A stretch of 11,960 bases of DNA from contig QNCE01000037.1 of NCBI GenBank assembly GCA_003644405.1, positions 1 to 11,960 of the forward strand, in the 5' to 3' direction. Below are positions 1 to 7,390 of the stretch, in pieces. The first letter of the stretch is position 1; each line of letters opens with the position of its first letter. The position numbers and the translations under genes were made by a program. The stretch comes from Candidatus Omnitrophota bacterium (lineage in GTDB: Bacteria > Omnitrophota > Gorgyraeia > Duberdicusellales > 4484-171). Below the pieces are notes generated by a model. That model was not told the origin of the DNA. It saw nothing but the letters and a program-made list of their open reading frames with translations, and did not search any database.

Positions 1-438
1 ATACCATTTTTTCTCCTCCTCTGGGGTTAATAAGAAACTACTCCTTTTAATCACAGGTTCTTGGGAAACAATCTTTTTTACCAAACTAAGATATTCATCT
101 TTTATATGTACATCTTTACAAGACCTTCTCCAAAATGGCGTCCTCCTCCTAATCCCCAGAAGAAAAGGCAGGAGAGAATTTTTTAAATCAATTATTAAAT
201 CGTACTTACCTTTTAGATCCCAACAAAATCTCATCTTCTCCCTTATCCTCCACCTTTTATCAAACACAACAACATCATCGATAAAATTATTCCTCAACAG
301 AAACTCCTTAGTTTTGGGGGAAACTATGGCAGTAATTTTAGCTTGAGGGTAGGAAGCCTTAAGTTTGTCTAATACAGGAAGGGACAGAATTGTATCTCCT
401 AGATTCGTAGGAAAATTGAAAATTATCCTTTCAAACAT
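1..438 (-). CDS. GT9-family glycosyltransferase (heptosyltransferase-like), N-terminal part only
   Basis: The gene starts at an ATG at 438 and stays open for 146 codons to base 1, so its C-terminal half lies outside the window. The N-terminus reads MFERIIFNFPTNLGDTILSL, the GT9 opening strand and loop. Its Gly-Asp (D15) matches the N-terminal Asp proposed as catalytic base in WaaC. The following segment, with leucines, a YPQAKITAIV strand and a FIDDVVVFDKRW strand, fits the first Rossmann fold of ADP-heptose:LPS heptosyltransferases. The nucleotide-sugar-binding C-terminal domain is not visible, so donor and acceptor cannot be inferred. The start overlaps the end of the upstream WaaF-like gene by 16 bases and is preceded by an AAGGG at good spacing. 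All 12 Arg codons seen are AGA/AGG. It is the third GT9 unit in the cluster and probably acts in core oligosaccharide assembly at the cytoplasmic face of the inner membrane. Confidence 0.85.
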   Translation of the reverse strand, partial: MFERIIFNFPTNLGDTILSLPVLDKLKASYPQAKITAIVSPKTKEFLLRNNFIDDVVVFDKRWRIREKMRFCWDLKGKYDLIIDLKNSLLPFLLGIRRRTPFWRRSCKDVHIKDEYLSLVKKIVSQEPVIKRSSFLLTPEEEKKWY

Positions 439-1430
439 TGTAAAATTTCCCTTGCCTCTCGAAAAACTTCTTCAGGAGATATACTTTTCATACAAATATT
501 GTTTCTACAACTCAATCTCAAGCAGGGTACTTCGCATTCTTTATTCTTATAAATTATTCTAATCAATCCTTTGCCTCGTGGTCCAGTAATAGAGGGATGG
601 GTGGGGCCAAACATAGCTATAAGAGGAGTATTTACGCTTGCAGCTAAATGCATTATCCCAGTATCTGCAGAGATAAACAAATCAACTCTCTTTAAAACTG
701 CCCCTAACTCTCTTAAGTTTGTCTTACCTGCCAAAAGATAAGGTTTGTTCTTCATTAACTTCTCTATCTGTAAAGCCAAACCTAAATCCTCTTTTGTGCC
801 AGTAATTATAACCGAAGCGCCTAACTCCTCTATTAACTTGTCTCCTAGTTGAGCAAAATACTCTTTTGGCCACATCTTAAGAGTCCAGTTAGCTTTAGGA
901 TGGAGAATCACTTTTAGCTTACTATTTAAAATGGATGAAGGTAGAATTGAGTCTACTCGTTCAACCTCTTGAGGCAAGAGAAAAAAATCTGGTTCTTTTT
1001 TACTTACCTTAAGGCCTATACTCTCTATCAAGTTTAAATAGTAATCCATCTTATGAGTACTTTGAGAAGGAAGAGGAATCTTTCTGTTTATAAAAGTAAA
1101 TTTTTTTGATTCATATCCGTAGATATCTTTAATACGTGCTAACTTACACATCAACGATTTAGTAAGGGAAGGTTTAAGTAAAAAAGCAGTATCAAATTCT
1201 TCTCCTGATATCTTCCTGGTAATTCTTAAATTAGAGAGTAAATCTCGGTGAGAAGAAAAAGTTATAATCTCATCCACGAAAGGGCTGGAGATAAAAATCT
1301 CTTCCACTCTTCTATGGATTAAAATACCTACCCAACAATGAGGGTTGTTTTCCTTTAAACTCCGTAAGAAAGGAGTAGCCATAAGAGAATCTCCTATCCA
1401 GTTAGGTAAAAACACTAAAATCTTTTTCAT
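423..1430 (-). CDS. waaF: ADP-heptose:LPS heptosyltransferase, WaaF-like (GT9)
   Basis: A complete 335-residue GT9 enzyme of normal family length. It should transfer a heptose from ADP-heptose to the Kdo/heptose inner core of LPS in the cytoplasm. The N-terminal motif LPNWIGDSLMATPFLRSLK (8-26) carries the family Gly-Asp (D13). The C-terminal domain has LHPKANWTLKMWP (176-188), ITGTKED (209-215) and the nucleotide-sugar motif DTGIMHLAA (256-264), followed by MFGPTHP. Near the end are four cysteines, C299, C303, C308 and C313, then MKSISPEEVF, a tail shared with the GT9 half of the fusion protein in this operon. The ATG at 1430 lies 10 bases after the stop of the upstream GT4 gene, with no strong Shine-Dalgarno. 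The 3' end overlaps the next GT9 gene by 16 bases. WaaF rather than WaaC is chosen from the N-terminal PNWIGD style. The exact acceptor is an inference. Confidence 0.83.
   Translation of the reverse strand: MKKILVFLPNWIGDSLMATPFLRSLKENNPHCWVGILIHRRVEEIFISSPFVDEIITFSSHRDLLSNLRITRKISGEEFDTAFLLKPSLTKSLMCKLARIKDIYGYESKKFTFINRKIPLPSQSTHKMDYYLNLIESIGLKVSKKEPDFFLLPQEVERVDSILPSSILNSKLKVILHPKANWTLKMWPKEYFAQLGDKLIEELGASVIITGTKEDLGLALQIEKLMKNKPYLLAGKTNLRELGAVLKRVDLFISADTGIMHLAASVNTPLIAMFGPTHPSITGPRGKGLIRIIYKNKECEVPCLRLSCRNNICMKSISPEEVFREAREILQCLKG
449..453 (-). promoter_or_regulatory. Probable ribosome binding site of the partial GT9 gene
   Basis: On the minus strand this reads AAGGG, ten bases before the ATG at 438, inside the last codons of the upstream gene. 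It supports the ATG at 438 as start. A weaker GAGAGG lies just further upstream. Confidence 0.4.
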
Positions 1431-1440
1431 ACTTACTTAA

Positions 1441-2532
1441 TTACTGTGATAAAACCTCTTCATACACCTGAGAAGTAGACTTTCCCATCTTCTCTAAACT
1501 AAATCTCTCCTCCACCATCTTTTTAGCATTAGCTACTATACGCCTCCTTAAATCATTGTCCTTTAGAAGAAGGTCAATGGCCTCTAGAATATCTCTGGGA
1601 GTAGTTGTTTTTAAAATTATACCTGTTACTCTATCTTCTACTATCTCTTTTAAGGCACCAGAATTTGCTACTACTACCGGGGTACCCATATACTGAGCTT
1701 CAACAACAGAAAATCCAAAAGGTTCTCCTTCAGTTAAAGAAAGAAAAATATCTAAGTTTCTCAGCACTACCAGAGATGGAAGTTTCTTTAAAAAAAACAC
1801 TCTACCATCTAAACCTAACTTTTTCTTTATCTCCTTTAGTCTTAATTCTTCTCTTCCTTCTCCTAAAATTAAGGCAACTGCCTCCGGATACTTTTTTAGA
1901 ATAAGGGGCATGGATTGGATAAAAAAGGAAATATTCTTTTCAGGAGCTAAGCGAGATATCATTCCTATAACAGGATAACCACTAAAGCTTATAGGTAAAA
2001 CCTTCTCCTTAATAGAATCACTTCTTTGAGGAAAAGAACTAATATCGATGCCATTATAAATCACTCGTATGTTTTTAGGATTAATTTTAAAATTTCTGAT
2101 TAAGTGGTCTTTTACATAATTACTTACCGCTATGGTTCTTAACCCAGCAAAAGGAAATAATTTCCTAAATAGATGGGGGCGATAGCATCCATGAAACGTG
2201 GATACGTAAGGAATCTTTCTTGTTACCCATAAACGATGGGCTAAAGATTGGGTCACTCTAGTATTAGCATGAACAATGTCCACTCTTCTCTTCTTAAGGA
2301 ATCTACTTAATAGGTGGAATGATTTAGCTATTTTGGGAGAGAGAATGGATTTTGTAGCTATAGGAAGATTTAAGACTACCGTATTACTTACTCCTACCAG
2401 CTCCTTCTCCCATTCTCCTCCACTGGTTGCTACCACAACAAAATTCTTCCTTGCTAAAAATTTCGCTAGATTTATTACATAACGAGGGATACCTCCTACA
2501 TTAAGATGGGTAGTAAGAAGGAGAATTCTCAT
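1441..2532 (-). CDS. GT4-family glycosyltransferase
   Basis: A complete 363-residue retaining GT-B glycosyltransferase. The N-terminal acceptor domain begins MRILLLTTHLNVGGIPRYV, with the Gly-Gly loop typical of GT4. HANTR (88-92) and STFHG (111-115) follow. The C-terminal GT4 domain starts near 185 with GMISRLAPEKN (190-200), whose R194 and K199 are the usual diphosphate-contacting residues. The E-x7-E motif is E270/E278 in EGEPFGFSVVE, followed by GTPVVVANSGALKEIV. No membrane segment is evident. It is homologous along its length to the GT4 half of the preceding fusion gene, so the two look like old paralogues. Its ATG overlaps the TGA of the fusion gene (ATGA), so it is likely translationally coupled. 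The position between lipid A/Kdo and heptosyltransferase genes suggests a sugar-adding step of the LPS core. The sugar and linkage cannot be told from sequence. Confidence 0.88.
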   Translation of the reverse strand: MRILLLTTHLNVGGIPRYVINLAKFLARKNFVVVATSGGEWEKELVGVSNTVVLNLPIATKSILSPKIAKSFHLLSRFLKKRRVDIVHANTRVTQSLAHRLWVTRKIPYVSTFHGCYRPHLFRKLFPFAGLRTIAVSNYVKDHLIRNFKINPKNIRVIYNGIDISSFPQRSDSIKEKVLPISFSGYPVIGMISRLAPEKNISFFIQSMPLILKKYPEAVALILGEGREELRLKEIKKKLGLDGRVFFLKKLPSLVVLRNLDIFLSLTEGEPFGFSVVEAQYMGTPVVVANSGALKEIVEDRVTGIILKTTTPRDILEAIDLLLKDNDLRRRIVANAKKMVEERFSLEKMGKSTSQVYEEVLSQ

Positions 2533-4580
2533 TTTTCTATAATATCTTTTATCTTCCTAAAAACTTCCTGGGGGCTAATACTTTTCATACAAGTATTTAA
2601 CCGACATTTTGGCTTATAGCAGAAGGAACAGGGAAGCTTTTTGTATAATACATAAAGATTTCTACTCTCTACTATGTGACGTTTAGGATCGGTAGGGCCA
2701 AATAAAGCAATAGTTTCTACTCCTAAAGCTACAGAAATATGCAAAGTAGCAGTATCTTGACATATAAATACTTTAAGGAGACTTAAGAGCGCTATTAGTT
2801 CTTTTAGATTGGTGTTACCACAGAGATTAATAACTTCATCTTTAAAATTTTCTCTTATCTGATTTGCCGCTTCCCTACTATGAGAATCTCCTACTAAAAC
2901 TATCTTATAAGAAGGAAATTCTCTCCTTAGAAGCTCTATAAGTCTAATAATACTGGCAACAGGCCAATTCTTTGTCTTCCACTTCACCGAAGCAGAAACA
3001 TTTATCCCAATCAAATTTTTCTCCCCGGATACCCCTAACTTCTCCAGAGAAGTAATGGGTGGCCTCCACATAACCAATTTTCTCTCTTTTATCTTGACTC
3101 CCAATAGGCGTAATATTCTATTTTGTGACTGAAGAGGATCAATTCTTTCTTTGGGAAACTTTACTGAAGATGTAAGAAGAAAACCCAGCTTACGAGAGAA
3201 TCCAAAAGACTTCTGAGGAAAACTTAAAAAAGCAATAAGATGTGTAGCTAGATTATTCTGTAAATCTATTATATAATCAAAACTTTCTCTCCGTAAACTA
3301 TTAGAAATTTTGATAATTTTCTTTACTTTCTTATAATCTCTATCTATCCCTATTACCTTATCCACGAAAGGAGACTCATAAAACAGAGAAGTGTATTTTT
3401 TTAAAGTCAAAATTGCCAGTTTACTTTTAGGAAAACTCTCCTTTATCGCCTTAAGCGAAGGAATAGCTAACACTACATCACCTAAGGAAGAAACTTTTAT
3501 AACCAAAATTCTTTTAAACTCTATGGCTTCTTGGTAAGTCTGAATAATTTTACTATAACAGTTCTCGAGGGTATAAAGCCTTTCTACTTTCTTGCGACCA
3601 TTATAAGCAAGCTTTCTTGCTAAAGAGGGGTTATCTATCAAAGTTAAAATAGCTTCCTTTATCTGATTGGAATCACCAGGTAAAACTAAGATGCCGTTTT
3701 TCTTATCTTCCACAATCTCCTCCAAAGCACCTACCTTGGTAGCAATTACTGGCACTCCACTAGCAAATGCCTCTACTACCACTCTTCCAAAAGATTCTTT
3801 AGCAACAGAAGGAACTACCATAAGAGAAGCTTTTTCTAATATTTCCTCTACATTAGGAGAATATCCCAAAAATTCCACATGATACTCTAAAGACAGGCGT
3901 CTCACTAAATTTTTCAAATACTCAAAGTAAGCCCATTTAGACTTCTCCGCCTCTCCTACAATGAGGAGATTCAAGTAAGGCTTCACTCTTATAACTTTAT
4001 GAAATGCCTGAATAAGGTACTCAAAGCCCTTAGAGGGAGAGATTCTTCCTATACTTACTATTATATTGGAAGCTAACCTTTGAGAAGGGTCTTTAAAGGT
4101 AAACCGAGACAAATCTACCCACCGACTAATTATTCTAATTTTTTCTTCACTGATACCGAAATTTTCCATCATATGACGAGCAATCATCTTGGAAGGACAT
4201 ATAACAAATTTACCCCATCCCATTACCTTACTAAAGACATGTTTAGAGTAAGCTCCGTGAGCTGTAGTAATAAAGGGAATATCTTCCCCTCGGGTAGCAA
4301 AAAAAGTAACCCATGCGGGAACACGAGAGCGAGCATGAACTATCTCTGCCTTCTCTTGCTGAATGATCTTTCTCACCTTTCTTATCAGCCGAAGAGTAAG
4401 AGGAGATTTTTTTTGTATGGGAAGATTATAGCAAGATACTCCTTCCTCCTTTAATTTTGCAATTAACCTTCCTCCTCCCGAAATAACTACCATCTCCTCC
4501 TTAAAATACTTAGCCAAATCTAAAACTCCTCGCTCTACCCCTCCTAAATCCATTTTGGGAAGAACTTGAATAACTTTCAT
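2529..4580 (-). CDS. Bifunctional glycosyltransferase: N-terminal GT4 fused to C-terminal GT9 (heptosyltransferase-like)
   Basis: A 683-residue protein with two complete catalytic units. Residues 1-350 form a GT4 enzyme: LPKMDLGGVERGV near the start, SIGRISPSKG (176-185), E-x7-E as E262/E270 in KESFGRVVVE, then GVPVIATKVGALEEIV. Residues 356-683 form a GT9 enzyme: ILVIKVSSLGDVV (358-370, D368), WKTKNWP (534-540), VGDSHSRE (563-570), DTATLH (609-614), ALFGPTDP, and a tail with C651, C654, C659 and C664. The junction has no long linker. The frame is open throughout, so this is a real fusion rather than two adjacent genes. I chose the ATG at 4580 over an upstream in-frame ATG at 4667. It lies 1 base after the upstream stop, has a good ribosome site, and begins directly with the GT4 first strand; the extra 29 residues match nothing and would overlap the upstream gene. 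Likely role: two successive sugar additions to the LPS core. Confidence 0.9.
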   Translation of the reverse strand: MKVIQVLPKMDLGGVERGVLDLAKYFKEEMVVISGGGRLIAKLKEEGVSCYNLPIQKKSPLTLRLIRKVRKIIQQEKAEIVHARSRVPAWVTFFATRGEDIPFITTAHGAYSKHVFSKVMGWGKFVICPSKMIARHMMENFGISEEKIRIISRWVDLSRFTFKDPSQRLASNIIVSIGRISPSKGFEYLIQAFHKVIRVKPYLNLLIVGEAEKSKWAYFEYLKNLVRRLSLEYHVEFLGYSPNVEEILEKASLMVVPSVAKESFGRVVVEAFASGVPVIATKVGALEEIVEDKKNGILVLPGDSNQIKEAILTLIDNPSLARKLAYNGRKKVERLYTLENCYSKIIQTYQEAIEFKRILVIKVSSLGDVVLAIPSLKAIKESFPKSKLAILTLKKYTSLFYESPFVDKVIGIDRDYKKVKKIIKISNSLRRESFDYIIDLQNNLATHLIAFLSFPQKSFGFSRKLGFLLTSSVKFPKERIDPLQSQNRILRLLGVKIKERKLVMWRPPITSLEKLGVSGEKNLIGINVSASVKWKTKNWPVASIIRLIELLRREFPSYKIVLVGDSHSREAANQIRENFKDEVINLCGNTNLKELIALLSLLKVFICQDTATLHISVALGVETIALFGPTDPKRHIVESRNLYVLYKKLPCSFCYKPKCRLNTCMKSISPQEVFRKIKDIIEK

Positions 4581-4581
4581 C

Positions 4582-6390
4582 TTAAAGAAGCACCTCTTTT
4601 GCTTTCTGCAGTTGAGAATAATTATACTCCCATAAACTTTTCTGAGGAGCTTGGAAAGTAAAATCACTGTAAGGAAAAACTAAAAAGTTTAGAAAATCGT
4701 CCTTTAAAGAATTCAAAAAATTCAGATGACGGCACCTCATCTTTTCCAGAAAAACACTCACTGTGGGTCTGCCTATGCTAAGACTTTCAGAAATCATGGA
4801 GACGCTATCGCTAGAGACAAAGACAATCTCACTTAAAGAAATAAAGGTTTCCATTACAAAAGGATAATTTTTTTCCCTAACTATTACTAAAGATTCTAGG
4901 TTAGGAAAATTAGCTAAACTCTCTCTAAGCATCCTCTCTACAGAGAGGGAGGTGCGCCTTGAAGTAGAAACAAGTAGCTTATAACCTTTAGTGAGAGAGA
5001 ATTCCTTTAACTTACTTAGAAAAATTTTCAAATTCTCACAGAACTCTTTCTCTTTATAAATGAAATTCCCTAAAAACAAAGAAACTTTTTTATCCTCTCC
5101 TAAATTAAGAAGCCTTTTGCCTTCCTCCACTTTTTTTTGAAGATCTTTGAAATGGGTTAATGCTCCTTTTATCTGCACTACATTCTTTCCTCTAACTCCA
5201 TCATGATGAGGCGCTATAACTAAATCGAATTTAGAGAGAGTTACATTGGGTTTTAAGATACAACATGACTTTGCTCCTAAACTTTTAGAATAAATGGCGC
5301 ATACCGGAGCGCACAAAGAACCAGTACTCACAACTAAGTCGAAAAAATTCTTCGACATAAACTCAATATTGCGAGAATCAAGAAAAAATTTTAGACATCT
5401 ACCGCATCCTAAGCAACTCTTTGTTGAGAAAGAAGCAAAAATTTCTGCTAAGAATCTAGCAAATCTATTTTTATAATTTATCTCCAATATATCTTTTTCT
5501 ATAGAATAAGGAGACTCCTCAAGCACATCTACTAAATTCAAAGACTGCTTAAGATGACCGGCCTTCCCATCGCTAAGAATGAGAATTCTCCTCTTCTTTT
5601 TTCTTTTAAACCTTTTATACCACCAAAGATAGGTCCAAGGGTAAGAATTTAAAAAATCTTCAAAAACTTTGTTTATTTCTCTTAAAATTTCCCTAGTCTC
5701 CTTTCCCCCACAATCTATAGGCTTATCTATAATTCCTATATGATAGCTACCTTCTCTATATCCAAAAGCAGGATAAATTTTTTTCCCAAATTTCTTAGCT
5801 AAATACACTGCTCCTCCAGGAGTAGGAACAGGAATATTAAAAAAATCTACAATCTCAGAATTTTTCTCTGCTCCATGATCCACTACCATTCCTACCCACC
5901 AGTTTTTTTTAAGTAGTTTTGCAACTTCTTTTAAAGAAGTGCATATCTTTAAACTACTCTTTTCTCTAAGTTCATTTAAAAATTTATCCATAGCAAGGTT
6001 TCTCTGCTCTCTAACAAAGACAGCGTATTTAAACCTGTCTGTTAAACAACTATTATAAAACTCCCAACTGCCCTCATGGATGCCTACTAAAATATTTCCT
6101 GAGGGAGGCAAAGCTTCTCGGAATTGAATGCGAACTCTATTTTTCAATCTATCTACGATAAGTGTTTCTATAAAACTTATCCCAAAAGAGATAAAACTCT
6201 TTCTGATGATGGAAAATATAAACTTATTAGTTTTTTTAGGAAACACTTGCTTTAAGTTTATAAAGGCAATTCTCTTTTTTTTCTTATCAAAGTAGTAAAA
6301 CCCTAAACCTACTACTTTCCCTAAAAATAAAGAAAGAAATAAAGGCAAGAATCTAACCAACCTGTAAACTAACCTTATCAGTAAGTACAT
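4582..6390 (-). CDS. LpxL/HtrB-type lipid A acyltransferase fused to an ELM1-family (DUF1022) domain
   Basis: A 602-residue two-domain protein. Residues 1-265 match the Kdo-dependent late acyltransferase family. There is a hydrophobic N-terminal anchor (about 3-32), then the H-x4-E catalytic motif H105/E110 in GIHEGSWEFYN. MVVDHGAE (168-175) and PTPGGAVYLAKKFG (189-202) follow, and the terminal signature YPWTYLWWYKRFK (250-262) is present. Such enzymes move an acyl chain from acyl-ACP to lipid A at the inner membrane. Residues 267-600 match the ELM1/DUF1022 family, predicted to be GT-B-like: ILILSDGKAGHLKQSL (269-284), APHHDG (393-398), STSRRT (475-480), and SSDSVSMISES (526-536) then GRPTVSV. 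The bacterial function of this family is not established. The ELM1 half has C326, C329 and C332 in CxxCxxC spacing. The start overlaps lpxK by 38 bases; the 3' end is 1 base before the next gene. The fusion frame is uninterrupted. LpxL versus LpxM cannot be settled. Confidence 0.87.
   Translation of the reverse strand: MYLLIRLVYRLVRFLPLFLSLFLGKVVGLGFYYFDKKKKRIAFINLKQVFPKKTNKFIFSIIRKSFISFGISFIETLIVDRLKNRVRIQFREALPPSGNILVGIHEGSWEFYNSCLTDRFKYAVFVREQRNLAMDKFLNELREKSSLKICTSLKEVAKLLKKNWWVGMVVDHGAEKNSEIVDFFNIPVPTPGGAVYLAKKFGKKIYPAFGYREGSYHIGIIDKPIDCGGKETREILREINKVFEDFLNSYPWTYLWWYKRFKRKKKRRILILSDGKAGHLKQSLNLVDVLEESPYSIEKDILEINYKNRFARFLAEIFASFSTKSCLGCGRCLKFFLDSRNIEFMSKNFFDLVVSTGSLCAPVCAIYSKSLGAKSCCILKPNVTLSKFDLVIAPHHDGVRGKNVVQIKGALTHFKDLQKKVEEGKRLLNLGEDKKVSLFLGNFIYKEKEFCENLKIFLSKLKEFSLTKGYKLLVSTSRRTSLSVERMLRESLANFPNLESLVIVREKNYPFVMETFISLSEIVFVSSDSVSMISESLSIGRPTVSVFLEKMRCRHLNFLNSLKDDFLNFLVFPYSDFTFQAPQKSLWEYNYSQLQKAKEVLL
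4591..4597 (-). promoter_or_regulatory. Ribosome binding site of the GT4-GT9 fusion gene
   Basis: The minus strand reads AGAGGTG, ten bases before the ATG at 4580 and inside the end of the upstream gene. It is one of the few clear Shine-Dalgarno matches in the window. It decides the start at 4580 against the longer reading from 4667. Confidence 0.6.
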
Positions 6391-7390
6391 CTTCTATATA
6401 CCTTAAGAATTTGTCCTCCTCCAAGATTTTTAACTCTACACAGAAGATAAAGTAGTTAAGATTTGCTCTTGTAAAATCTAAATGGTAGTAATCTTTGTAA
6501 GTAATTATTATATCTTTTATCCCTTCTTTTATGAAGGATTCTTCAAGCAGAGTAATCTCCTCTGGGCTAAAACAATAGTGGTCAGGAAAAATTTCCACCT
6601 TCCCTATCCAGAGATCAATACTTTTAAGTTTCCCCAAAAACCCTTGAGGATATCCGATAGCAGTCAAAACGCCTAGCTTCCTCCCCTTAAAGTACTCTAA
6701 ACTAACCAATTTTTTATCTCTATCTAAAAATCCTTTAAATATATAGTCGGCAAAAAAGACTTTTAGCTTGCTATTTGCCTCCAAAACCTTCTCTCTATAA
6801 TAATCCTGACGTTTAGCTTCACTATAGGTAATAATCACTATATCTGCTCTCTTTAGAGAAGTTAGAGGTTCACGAAAGGAGGAAGCTGGCAAAAGATATT
6901 TACTTCTTAGCAGTTCATCTTTCCTTATAACAACGATATCTAGATCCCGGTCTAACTTTCTGTATTGAAAAGCATCGTCAAGAATAAAGATATCGAAATC
7001 ATTAACAAGCCTCCTAATAAGTTTGATTCTATTCTTATCATCAAAAACCTTTTTTAAATTATCCTTAAGAAGACGATATTCATCCTCAGCATATCCTTTA
7101 GTAATTACAGCTACCTTAAATTTAGAGGCTAGCTTGCGGAAAAGGTAAATTGCCAAAGAAGTCTTTCCTGACCCTCCCCAACAGATGTTCCCTATACTAA
7201 TTACTTTTCTATTTATGTGATACACCTTAAGGATACGTTTATCGTAAAGAAAGTTCCTCAAGCTCACTATCATGCCAAAAAGATAAGAAAGGATTAAAAG
7301 AAAGAAAAAAAGAATGTTTTCTAACCAATTTTTTTTCTCTTTCTCTAGAAAAGTTAAGTACCACCTTTTTATACCTAAATAAGAACTCAT
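6353..7390 (-). CDS. lpxK: Tetraacyldisaccharide 4'-kinase (LpxK)
   Basis: A 345-residue protein of normal LpxK length. It phosphorylates the 4'-position of the lipid A disaccharide using ATP at the cytoplasmic face of the inner membrane. A hydrophobic N-terminal segment (about 24-45) is the membrane anchor. The Walker A is GNICWGGSGKTS (67-78). ITKGYAEDEYRLL (96-108) carries the Asp-Glu pair of the family. LDDAFQYRKLDRDLDIVV (137-154) corresponds to the family DDGFQHR motif, here with Ala and Tyr in place of Gly and His. LLPASSFREPL (166-176) matches the LLPaGplREP block, and FPDHYCF (268-274) holds the conserved Asp-His, followed by TYKDYYHL (297-304). The ATG overlaps the waaA TGA (ATGA) and there is no clear Shine-Dalgarno, which suggests translational coupling. 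In biosynthetic order it acts just before WaaA, its operon neighbour. Confidence 0.94.
   Translation of the reverse strand: MSSYLGIKRWYLTFLEKEKKNWLENILFFFLLILSYLFGMIVSLRNFLYDKRILKVYHINRKVISIGNICWGGSGKTSLAIYLFRKLASKFKVAVITKGYAEDEYRLLKDNLKKVFDDKNRIKLIRRLVNDFDIFILDDAFQYRKLDRDLDIVVIRKDELLRSKYLLPASSFREPLTSLKRADIVIITYSEAKRQDYYREKVLEANSKLKVFFADYIFKGFLDRDKKLVSLEYFKGRKLGVLTAIGYPQGFLGKLKSIDLWIGKVEIFPDHYCFSPEEITLLEESFIKEGIKDIIITYKDYYHLDFTRANLNYFIFCVELKILEEDKFLRYIEDVLTDKVSLQVG

Noticed and set aside
365..562. Open frame on the plus strand
   Set aside because: It lies antisense across the two GT9 genes, has no ribosome site or family resemblance, and is a shadow of the coding strand.
1431..1440. Possible promoter or terminator in the only real gap between genes
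   Set aside because: Ten bases are too few, and no hairpin or T-run on the coding strand is seen.
1605..1904. Leucine-rich open frame on the plus strand
   Set aside because: Antisense to the GT4 gene; the leucine runs come from pyrimidine-rich complement sequence.
4080..4454. 124-codon open frame on the plus strand
   Set aside because: Antisense to the GT4 half of the fusion gene, with no recognisable domain.
4578..4667. Longer start of the GT4-GT9 gene at 4667
   Set aside because: The 29 extra residues resemble nothing in the GT4 family and overlap the upstream gene. The ATG at 4580 has a good ribosome site and starts exactly at the GT4 first strand.
2521..5590. Palindrome GAGAATTCTC at 2521-2530 and 5581-5590 as an operator
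   Set aside because: Both copies encode an Arg-Ile-Leu stretch of a Rossmann first strand (MRILLL and RRILIL), so coding constraint explains them, and one is deep inside a gene.
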